A stretch of DNA of 5,075 bases. Source: Desulfobacterales bacterium HSG17 (lineage in GTDB: Bacteria > Desulfobacterota > Desulfobacteria > Desulfobacterales > Desulfococcaceae). The stretch covers positions 1-5,075 of the forward strand of contig JAUCGD010000247.1 in the NCBI GenBank assembly GCA_030377945.1. Reading direction: 5' to 3'. Positions within the stretch are counted from its first letter, which is position 1, and each line of letters begins with the position of its first letter. The notes beneath the pieces are model-generated. The model was not told the origin of the DNA, ran no database searches, and worked only from the letters and a program-made list of their open reading frames with translations. Made by a program: the position numbers and the translations under genes. This document shows, piece by piece, positions 1 through 5,075 of the stretch.

Positions 1-24
1 GGGTGGGGATTTTTGCATATATAT

Positions 25-31
25 AAAGGAG
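25..31 (+). promoter_or_regulatory. Ribosome binding site of hbd
   Basis: AAAGGAG lies 7 bases before the ATG at 39 and is a near-consensus Shine-Dalgarno sequence. It fixes the start of the dehydrogenase. The bases before it (1-24) include an AT alternation but no promoter I can support, so the unit may begin upstream of the window. Confidence 0.85.
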
Positions 32-38
32 ATTTAAA

Positions 39-890
39 ATGGATATAAAAACATTTGGTGTTATCGGTGCAGGACAGATGGGAAACGGAATTGCTCAGGT
101 TGCAGCCATGAGCGGACTTAATGTTATTATGAATGACATTAAAGACGAGTTTGTACAGCGTGGTATGGATAATATTACCAAACTGCTGACCCGCAGCGTG
201 GACAAAGGCAAGATGAGCGCAGAAGATAAAGATGCTGTGCTGGCACGGATCAAACCCAGTGTTGGCCTAAAAGATATGGCAGATGCAGACTTTGTTGTTG
301 AAGCTGCAGTTGAAAACGAAGACCTTAAATTTAAAATTTTTCAAGATCTTGACGAAATCTGCAAACCTGATGTTATCCTGTCAAGTAACACATCCTCCAT
401 TCCCATAGGCAGAATTGCCTCCCAGACCAAAAGACCTGACAAGGTTATCGGAATGCACTTTATGAACCCGGTTCCTGTAATGAAACTGGTAGAGGTTATC
501 CGTGCCCTGGCAACATCTGACGAAACTTTTAAAACAACATGGGATCTGTCTGTCAAATTCGGAAAAACCCCGGCTGAAGCAAATGACTTCCCCGGATTTA
601 TTGCCAACAGAATTCTTTTGCCCATGATTAATGAAGCTGTTTACTGCCTGTATCACGGAGTTGGAGAACCTGAAGCCATTGATACAGTAATGAAACTCGG
701 CATGAATCATCCTATGGGCCCTCTTGCCCTGGCTGATCTTATCGGCCTTGATACCTGTCTGGCAATCATGGAAACCCTGTATAACGGATTTAAGGATTCA
801 AAATACCGTCCCTGTCCCCTGCTGAGAAAATATGTTGAAGCAGGCTGGCTTGGCAGAAAAACCGGACGCGGATTTTACGAATATAAGTAA
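39..890 (+). CDS. hbd: 3-hydroxybutyryl-CoA dehydrogenase
   Basis: This cytoplasmic enzyme interconverts (S)-3-hydroxybutyryl-CoA and acetoacetyl-CoA with NAD(P), the third step of short-chain beta-oxidation or, in reverse, of butyrate synthesis. The 283-residue length is normal for the stand-alone bacterial form. Seen in the protein: a Rossmann dinucleotide fold at the N-terminus with GAGQMG at residues 10-15 and an acidic residue, Asp33, at the end of the second strand; SNTSS at 116-120; the catalytic-type His140 in GMHFMNPVP with Glu152 after it; and DFPGFIANR at 183-191 carrying the conserved Asn190. The C-terminal helical domain ends in the family hallmark [12 protein letters not shown]. 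All expected active-site residues are present. Only 14 bases separate its stop from the next gene, which supports co-transcription. The family also contains homologues acting on longer or aromatic-acid-derived 3-hydroxyacyl-CoA, so the exact substrate is less certain than the reaction. Confidence 0.95.
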   Translation: MDIKTFGVIGAGQMGNGIAQVAAMSGLNVIMNDIKDEFVQRGMDNITKLLTRSVDKGKMSAEDKDAVLARIKPSVGLKDMADADFVVEAAVENEDLKFKIFQDLDEICKPDVILSSNTSSIPIGRIASQTKRPDKVIGMHFMNPVPVMKLVEVIRALATSDETFKTTWDLSVKFGKTPAEANDFPGFIANRILLPMINEAVYCLYHGVGEPEAIDTVMKLGMNHPMGPLALADLIGLDTCLAIMETLYNGFKDSKYRPCPLLRKYVEAGWLGRKTGRGFYEYK

Positions 891-894
891 ATTT

Positions 895-899
895 AGGAG
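895..899 (+). promoter_or_regulatory. Ribosome binding site of the XRE-cupin gene
   Basis: AGGAG stands 5 bases before the ATG at 905, inside the 14-base gap after the hbd stop. It decides the start and suggests translation from the same messenger as hbd. Confidence 0.8.
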
Positions 900-904
900 A
901 TACT

Positions 905-1447
905 ATGCCTACAAAAAAACTGACACCAATCGGAAAAAAAATAAAACAGGTTAGAACAGAGAAAAAACTGACCCTTGACAGAATAGCCAATGAAACAGGC
1001 CATTCCATTGATTATTTAAAATCAATAGAAGCCGGTAAAGAAATGCCTCCTGTGGGCGCACTCTTGCAGATTGCAAGGGCTTTGGAAATTGACTCCGGCT
1101 TTTTTTTAAAAGAGCAGGAAGCAACAATGAAAGAGCGGGTAAAAGAATACACCAAAAGAACAGATGAATATGCCTATAAAACACTGACTCCCGGAGCAGA
1201 AAACAAGCACCTGAAAGCCTTTCACATAACAATTGAGCCTATGGAAGACCACACAGGCGTCGGCTATCAGCATGAAGGAGAAGAATTTAACTATGTCCTG
1301 GCCGGAACCGTGCAGGTGATTGTCGGAGATCATGTTAACAACCTGAAAGCAGGCGAATCACTTCATTTTAACTCAAATATCAAACACCAGTTGAAAAACA
1401 TAGGCAAAGAAGCAGCCGAACTTCTGGTAGTAATCTACACACCGTAA
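905..1447 (+). CDS. XRE-family HTH regulator with C-terminal cupin domain
   Basis: This is a 180-residue, probably DNA-binding, one-component regulator. Residues about 9-66 form a lambda-repressor-like helix-turn-helix: IGKKIKQVRTEKKLTLDRIA, a turn, then the likely recognition helix around 34-43 and the typical LLQIARALEI helix. A charged linker (about 70-92) leads to a cupin_2 barrel at about 104-178. Its first motif is HEGEEFNYVLAG (His123, Glu126, Glu127) and its second contains GESLHF followed by His161. Only part of the classical His/His/Glu metal set is evident, so the barrel may bind an organic ligand, a metal, or both. In this architecture the cupin normally acts as the effector-sensing module. 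Its place between two acyl-CoA enzymes suggests it controls this unit, possibly also itself, in response to a pathway acid or acyl-CoA. That link is inferred from position alone; no operator was identified. Confidence 0.92.
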   Translation: MPTKKLTPIGKKIKQVRTEKKLTLDRIANETGHSIDYLKSIEAGKEMPPVGALLQIARALEIDSGFFLKEQEATMKERVKEYTKRTDEYAYKTLTPGAENKHLKAFHITIEPMEDHTGVGYQHEGEEFNYVLAGTVQVIVGDHVNNLKAGESLHFNSNIKHQLKNIGKEAAELLVVIYTP

Positions 1448-1503
1448 CAGTTAACAATGAACAGTTAACAATGAACATTTGATAATTGATAATTGTTAAT
1501 TGA
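1448..1503 (+). repeat. Array of degenerate 7-bp units with fold-back potential
   Basis: The stretch directly after the regulator's stop codon can be read as eight consecutive heptamers. Units one and three are CAGTTAA, two and four are CAATGAA (so a 14-base unit is repeated exactly, 1448-1461 and 1462-1475). Unit five is CATTTGA, and six to eight are TAATTGA, TAATTGT and TAATTGA. The left half is roughly the reverse complement of the right: bases 1462-1472 can pair with 1492-1502 (11 pairs, one of them G-U) around a 19-base loop. It resembles the short AT-rich heptameric tandem repeats known between genes in some bacteria. It lies within the presumed operon, just before the ribosome binding site of the acyl-CoA dehydrogenase. 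Confidence 0.75.
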
Positions 1504-1509
1504 AAAGGA
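1503..1509 (+). promoter_or_regulatory. Ribosome binding site of the acyl-CoA dehydrogenase gene
   Basis: AAAAGGA lies 7 bases before the ATG at 1517. It begins where the heptamer array ends, so a folded array would sit immediately upstream of it. Confidence 0.7.
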
Positions 1510-1516
1510 TTGATTT

Positions 1517-2674
1517 ATGGCATTTTTTAAACTGACAGATGAACAATTAATGATTCAGAGTATGGTTCGGGAGTTTTCGCGCAAGGTTGTTGCCGGCACT
1601 GCTGCTGAACGTGATAAAACAAAAGAATTTCCAATAGAAAACCTCAGACAGATGGGTGACCTGGGTCTCATGGGAATGATGATTCCTGTGGAATATGGAG
1701 GAGAAGGGGCTGATACCATAAGCTATGTTCTTGCACTTTCGGAAATAGCATATTCCTGTGCTGCAACTGCTGTTGTAATGTCTGTACATAATTCCATTGT
1801 ATGTGAAAGCATAATTAAATTCGGAAGCGAACAGCAAAAGAAAAAATATCTTCCTAAACTGGCAGATGCAGAGATAATTGGAGCATTTGCTCTCACAGAA
1901 CCCCATGCAGGTTCTGATCCTGTGGATCAGAATACAACCGCAGTTAAAGATGGGGATCATTATGTAATAAACGGAACCAAAAGATTTATTACAAGCGGAA
2001 AAAATGGGGGGCTGGTAATTGTTACGGCAAAAACCAACGAAGCAAAAAAGCATAAAGGCATAAGCGCTTTTCTTGTGGAAAAAGACACCCCCGGCCTTAT
2101 AGTTGGAAATATTGAAGATAAAATGGGCCTGAGAGCTTCGGACACCACAGATCTTATATTTGAAAATTGCAGGGTTCCTGCTGAAAACATGCTGGGAAAC
2201 GAAGGTGACGGCTTTAAAATTGCCATGACCGGCCTTGACGGAGGACGAATAGGAATAGCTGCACAGTCTATCGGCGTTGCCCAGGCATCACTGGATGCAG
2301 CAGTAAAATATGCAAAAAGCAGGGACCAGTTCGGTCAGAAAATTTCAAAATTCCAGGGCCTGCGCTGGTATATCGCAGAAATGGCAACAGAGATTGAAGC
2401 AGCAAGACAGTTGATGTATTCTGCTGCTGCAATGAAAGACAGGAAAGAAAAATACACTATGCAGGCATCTATGGCAAAGCTCTTTGCATCTGAAATGGTT
2501 AACCGTATAACAGGAAAATGCCTCCAGATTCACGGAGGATACGGATTTACCAAGGATTATCCAATAGAGAGATTTTACAGGGATGCAAGGGTGTTTACAA
2601 TATACGAAGGAACATCGGAAATCCAGAAGGTTGTTATTTCCAATAATATTCTAAAGGATAAGCGTAAACCCTAA
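1517..2674 (+). CDS. Short-chain acyl-CoA dehydrogenase (butyryl-CoA dehydrogenase-like)
   Basis: This FAD enzyme oxidises an acyl-CoA to the trans-2-enoyl-CoA and passes electrons to an electron-transfer flavoprotein in the cytoplasm. Its 385 residues are close to the usual length. The three-domain layout is clear: an N-terminal helical domain (about 6-118), a middle beta domain opened by the first family signature GAFALTEPHAGSD at 122-134, and a C-terminal helical domain (about 230-380). The second signature region, QIHGGYGFTKDYPIERFYRD, is followed by IYEGTSEIQ, in which Glu364 sits at the catalytic-base position of the short- and medium-chain enzymes. The Glu there argues against the isovaleryl-CoA type, where the base lies elsewhere. 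Best match by motif is the butyryl-CoA class, but glutaryl-, benzylsuccinyl- and other short-chain relatives share these motifs, so no symbol is given. The 69-base gap from the regulator contains only the heptamer repeats and the ribosome site. No etf genes follow; a terminator-like hairpin does. Confidence 0.94.
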   Translation: MAFFKLTDEQLMIQSMVREFSRKVVAGTAAERDKTKEFPIENLRQMGDLGLMGMMIPVEYGGEGADTISYVLALSEIAYSCAATAVVMSVHNSIVCESIIKFGSEQQKKKYLPKLADAEIIGAFALTEPHAGSDPVDQNTTAVKDGDHYVINGTKRFITSGKNGGLVIVTAKTNEAKKHKGISAFLVEKDTPGLIVGNIEDKMGLRASDTTDLIFENCRVPAENMLGNEGDGFKIAMTGLDGGRIGIAAQSIGVAQASLDAAVKYAKSRDQFGQKISKFQGLRWYIAEMATEIEAARQLMYSAAAMKDRKEKYTMQASMAKLFASEMVNRITGKCLQIHGGYGFTKDYPIERFYRDARVFTIYEGTSEIQKVVISNNILKDKRKP

Positions 2675-2714
2675 TAACTGCCAAAATGCCTTTAGCAGCT
2701 GAGCTTATAAAATC

Positions 2715-2757
2715 ATCAAAGGGCATGGATGTGCATACATCATCCATGTCCTTTGAT
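2715..2757. terminator. Shared stem-loop between convergent genes, probable bidirectional terminator
   Basis: Bases 2715-2731 pair with 2741-2757 over 17 positions, all Watson-Crick except one G-U in the plus-strand transcript (2723 with 2749), around a 9-base loop. It starts 40 bases after the stop of the acyl-CoA dehydrogenase and ends 3 bases before the stop codon of the minus-strand gene. U-tracts are short: ATTT on the plus side and, reading leftward, GATTTTAT on the minus side. Placement between tail-to-tail genes supports a two-way terminator. The weak T runs leave room for a role mainly in mRNA 3'-end protection. Confidence 0.8.
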
Positions 2758-2760
2758 ATT

Positions 2761-4434
2761 TCAGCATAATTTAACCCACAATTCCTTGCCCTTAAAGGCA
2801 ATGGCAATTTTCATAATATCTTTGATCCCTGCTGCCTCCAGTTCTGCTGCGTATTTTTTTTCCTCAATCTGTTTCATTGCTCGTTCAAGTGCTTTTTCAG
2901 GGCTTTCTTTTTTTCGTTCATTTACTTTTTTAAATTCCAGTATAATGCCTTTTTCTTTCCTGTCCTTAGGAATCAAAAGAACATCATAACGGCCAAGACC
3001 GGATTCACGATTGCTTTTTACCTCATACTGACCCTCAAGCCAGACAAGAAGACCCAGCACAAAAGCATGGTAAAACTGTTCTGGTTCCGTGCCTCCTGTA
3101 TCGTGAAAACTCAGGACTTTTTCAACAATATCTGCAAGCAGGTATTCAAAATCTTCGATATTTCCTTTGACCAGGGCATTTAACATGGTTTCAATTCTTG
3201 AGGATTCAAGTTTTTCTGCAAACCATGTTTCAATCATTTGTTCGTAAATTAATCGGACTTCTTTGTTGGGCATTGCAAGGTCATAGTTATTTTTCCAGCC
3301 TTTTTCTTCCACAATCTTTAAATATCCGCTGAAAACCAGAAAACTCCACAGCAGGTCATCCCTTATATCCAGTTCTTTCATTACTATACTGTCATAAACC
3401 GGTTTTGTTATTATTTTACCTTCCAGGAGCTGACCGATTTCTTCCCGCACTTCTCTGCCGCTTCGGGTTGCAAGTTTATCAATCAAACTGCTGTCTGCTG
3501 TATTGACCCAATAGGGAGACGGAAACTTCGGATTTCTGTGGGTAAACTGCAATATTGACCAGGGGTTGTAGATTATTTCTCCGCCAAAAACATAACCGTT
3601 ATACCATGATGCAGCCTCTTTATATCTGTCTGACATGTCATTGTCTTTGAGCAGGTCAATTACTTCGATTTCAGTAAATCCAAAAAAAGTGTTAAATTCT
3701 TTATCCAGTAAGGTATATACACTCAGATTGTTCAAACCTGAAAATACGGATTCTTTTGCCACCCTGAGAATGCCGGTTAGAACTCCTTTGAATAGATAAT
3801 GGTTGTCTTTAAAAGCACCGCTGAGAAAGTTTCTCATGAATTCCATTAACTGCTCATAATATCCTTTATTATAAGCAGCATGAATTGGTGTGTCGTATTC
3901 ATCTATGAGGATGACAACTTTTTCATTGTAAAATCTATGCAGGTATTGGCTCAATTTTTGGACAGCCTGCTCACATTCCGTTTCTTCCAGTTTTGACCAT
4001 AGGATTTTTTGAAAATAGTCCTTGTCTTCAGGATACAAGGCATCTGTTTCAAAAAGATAACGGTGACGGGAGTATTCGCCCTGGATAACAGCTTTAATAC
4101 CGGTAAAACATCCTGCCCATTTGGAATGTTTCACATCTTTAAAGGTCAGGTAGATTACCGGGTATTTTCCCTGGTATTCCCGGAAAATTTTATCTGTTTG
4201 AATTGACAGGTTCTTGAATAATCCGGCTTGATCTTCATGATTTTTTTCAAAAAAATACCGGAGCATACTCAGGTTCAGGGTTTTACCAAATCTGCGGGGG
4301 CGGGGAAACAGGAGTATTTTTGATGATGAATTTATAATTTCCCGGATAAAATCTGTTTTATCAATATAATGAAAATTTTCTTCGCGCAGGTCTTTGAAAT
4401 CCGACAGACCGATTGGGAGTTTTTTGTTTTTCAT
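2761..4434 (-). CDS. AAA-ATPase-like protein with C-terminal PD-(D/E)XK nuclease domain
   Basis: This 557-residue protein has the two-part architecture of the AAA-ATPase_like plus PDDEXK_9 (formerly DUF1703) family; it is full length. The N-terminus has the family opening LPIGLSDFKDLREENFHYIDKT and a degenerate P-loop, PRPRRFGKT (Lys51, Thr52), in place of a full GxxxxGK[ST]. VVILIDEYD at 173-181 is the Walker B (Asp178, Glu179). TGILRVAKESVFSGLNN at 220-236 and WYNGYVFGG at 277-285 are further family motifs. A helical region around 330-420 includes LWSFLVFSGYL and MPNKEVR. The nuclease-type core is Asp484 in GRYDVLL, then Glu500-x-Lys502 in ILEFKK, with Gln522 and Tyr528 in the following helix, so the catalytic set looks intact. 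No signal peptide or membrane segment is seen. The ATG at 4434 has GAGAAGGG 9 bases upstream. These proteins occur in multiple copies in some anaerobes and their role is not established; ATP-driven nucleic-acid processing is a reasonable but unproven guess. Confidence 0.9.
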   Translation of the reverse strand: MKNKKLPIGLSDFKDLREENFHYIDKTDFIREIINSSSKILLFPRPRRFGKTLNLSMLRYFFEKNHEDQAGLFKNLSIQTDKIFREYQGKYPVIYLTFKDVKHSKWAGCFTGIKAVIQGEYSRHRYLFETDALYPEDKDYFQKILWSKLEETECEQAVQKLSQYLHRFYNEKVVILIDEYDTPIHAAYNKGYYEQLMEFMRNFLSGAFKDNHYLFKGVLTGILRVAKESVFSGLNNLSVYTLLDKEFNTFFGFTEIEVIDLLKDNDMSDRYKEAASWYNGYVFGGEIIYNPWSILQFTHRNPKFPSPYWVNTADSSLIDKLATRSGREVREEIGQLLEGKIITKPVYDSIVMKELDIRDDLLWSFLVFSGYLKIVEEKGWKNNYDLAMPNKEVRLIYEQMIETWFAEKLESSRIETMLNALVKGNIEDFEYLLADIVEKVLSFHDTGGTEPEQFYHAFVLGLLVWLEGQYEVKSNRESGLGRYDVLLIPKDRKEKGIILEFKKVNERKKESPEKALERAMKQIEEKKYAAELEAAGIKDIMKIAIAFKGKELWVKLC

Positions 4435-4443
4435 AATAAAGTG

Positions 4444-4451
4444 CCCTTCTC
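4444..4451 (-). promoter_or_regulatory. Ribosome binding site of the AAA/PD-(D/E)XK gene
   Basis: Read on the minus strand, GAGAAGGG stands 9 bases before the ATG at 4434. It supports that start over internal methionines. Confidence 0.6.
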
Positions 4452-4495
4452 ATCTGTTGGTGTTTGCTTAGAAGCTGTTTAAAAGGCCATAGTAA

Positions 4496-4524
4496 ATTTT
4501 GACTTTACAGGAAAATTTTGACAA
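4496..4524 (-). promoter_or_regulatory. Possible sigma70-type promoter for the AAA/PD-(D/E)XK gene
   Basis: On the minus strand, TTGTCA (4524-4519, five of six to the -35 consensus) is followed after 17 bases by CAAAAT (4501-4496, four of six to the -10 consensus). Transcription would begin near 4489 and leave a leader of about 55 bases. The region is AT-rich, so a chance match is quite possible. The 10-base direct repeat AAATTTTGAC (4494-4503 and 4513-4522, plus-strand reading) overlaps both boxes and could be an operator or coincidence. The rest of the 202-base gap (4435-4636) shows no gene. Confidence 0.3.
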
Positions 4525-4636
4525 AATCAATATAAGTTGAAAAATCATAAATTCAGGAAAGGTTTGGAACCTGCATTTTGAAGCTCATGGATTTGACCGC
4601 ATTATAGCCAGAACAGGGCAGATCATTTCATCAAGG

Positions 4637-5075
4637 TTATCTGCGGTTCAGGCTGTTTTCACACTTCCCGTTTTTGCAGACAATTCCAGCAGGCTGTTCA
4701 ACTGTGAATGCCTTAACCCTTTTGAGAATCTTGTCACGCCGGGGCAATAAACCATTAAGGTACTCAGTGATAGAATCAGACCATATCCCATTATAGCTCT
4801 GCATTTCTTCAATCACTGCGGTTATTTCAGCAGGACTGGTCTTTCCTTCAAGAAATATCTTATATGCAGCAATCATCACCCCGGTTCTATTCTCTCCGGC
4901 CCGGCAGTGAACAAAAATCGGCTTTTTTGCCTGGATTGCAAGTGCAAGAAAATGAATCACATCCTTGTCTGCAATTGAATGAGCATAAGCATACAGAGGC
5001 TCCCAGGTCTTTACTCGATAATAATCAAAATTGTATGTACCCGGATTAGAAGGATTTGACTTATAAATCGTATTT
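4637..5075 (-). CDS. Cysteine-dependent protein phosphatase, DSP/tyrosine type (5' end outside the window)
   Basis: This gene removes phosphate through a cysteine thiol-phosphate intermediate. The motif HCRAGENRTG is the C-x5-R phosphatase loop: the nucleophilic Cys codon is at 4904-4906 and the Arg follows six residues later, then Thr-Gly. A hydrophobic strand (KPIFV) precedes it and a helix (VMIAAYKIFLEG) follows, as in dual-specificity and related phosphatases. The frame has no stop from 4637 to the right edge. The in-frame GTG at 4958-4960 would leave only 18 residues before the Cys and cut off most of the fold, so the true start must be further upstream, outside the window. About 145 residues are visible; the upstream part includes YYRVKTWEPLYAYAHS, which resembles the region preceding the loop in bacterial members. 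The general-acid Asp cannot be assigned with confidence. After the domain comes a basic stretch (LPRRDKILKRVK) and a short tail with CKNGKC. The substrate could be phosphoprotein, phosphoinositide or another phosphoester. It points the same way as the AAA/PD-(D/E)XK gene, but the 202-base gap suggests separate transcription. Confidence 0.85.
   Translation of the reverse strand, partial: NTIYKSNPSNPGTYNFDYYRVKTWEPLYAYAHSIADKDVIHFLALAIQAKKPIFVHCRAGENRTGVMIAAYKIFLEGKTSPAEITAVIEEMQSYNGIWSDSITEYLNGLLPRRDKILKRVKAFTVEQPAGIVCKNGKCENSLNRR

Noticed and set aside
1457..1482. Two tiny frames (ATG plus two codons and a stop) within the heptamer array, considered as a leader peptide
   Set aside because: They result from the repeat units themselves, lack ribosome sites and are too short to be a credible leader peptide.
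1547..2053. Open frame of 168 codons on the minus strand inside the acyl-CoA dehydrogenase gene
   Set aside because: It is wholly antisense to a clear enzyme gene, is rich in Cys, Phe, His and Ser as expected of a shadow frame, and shows no recognisable domain.
2729..2989. Open frame of 86 codons on the plus strand starting in the terminator stem
   Set aside because: It begins inside the hairpin and runs antisense to the nuclease-domain end of the minus-strand gene; the Ser/Phe-rich translation mirrors the Lys/Glu-rich coding strand. No ribosome site is evident.
4560..4572. Small inverted repeat AGGTT-tgg-AACCT downstream of the phosphatase gene, considered as its terminator
   Set aside because: The stem has only 5 pairs and no T-tract follows it on the minus strand, so it is not supported as an intrinsic terminator.
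4435..4636. The gap between the phosphatase and AAA/PD-(D/E)XK genes, checked for a decayed gene or mobile-element end
   Set aside because: Translations on both strands are interrupted by stops and match nothing I recognise; no terminal inverted repeats or target duplications were found.

Overview
The window looks like bacterial chromosome from an anaerobe or facultative anaerobe that processes short-chain acyl-CoA. Base composition is moderately AT-rich, genes are closely packed, and ribosome binding sites are AGGAG-type. Protein style suggests a deltaproteobacterial (Desulfobacterota) fatty-acid or aromatic-acid degrader. The combination of beta-oxidation genes, an XRE-cupin regulator and an AAA-ATPase-like/PD-(D/E)XK protein fits Desulfobacterales well. 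This is inference from protein style, with no marker gene to prove it.

Left part, plus strand (39-2674). Three genes probably form one transcription unit: a 3-hydroxybutyryl-CoA dehydrogenase (hbd), a small HTH-XRE regulator with a C-terminal cupin domain, and a short-chain acyl-CoA dehydrogenase. The two enzymes catalyse non-adjacent steps of the same C4 acyl-CoA pathway: acyl-CoA to enoyl-CoA, and 3-hydroxyacyl-CoA to 3-ketoacyl-CoA. The enoyl-CoA hydratase, thiolase and electron-transfer flavoprotein they need are not in the window. The regulator lies between them and may sense a pathway acyl-CoA or acid. The gap before the acyl-CoA dehydrogenase holds a short array of degenerate 7-bp units that can fold back on itself. 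The plus-strand unit ends at a strong 17-bp stem-loop (2715-2757).

Right part, minus strand (2761-5075). A 557-residue protein converges on the same hairpin. It has an N-terminal AAA-ATPase-like domain and a C-terminal PD-(D/E)XK nuclease-type domain. Its family is widespread and often multicopy, but its biological role is not established. Upstream of it is a 202-bp gap with a possible promoter, then the 3' part of a cysteine-dependent (dual-specificity/tyrosine type) protein phosphatase whose reading frame stays open to the right edge, so its true start is outside.

I see no tRNA, rRNA, CRISPR array, transposase or prophage gene. The left half is ordinary metabolism. The least-explained items are the heptamer array, the AAA/PD-(D/E)XK protein and the truncated phosphatase. 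Nothing here by itself demonstrates a new biological system.
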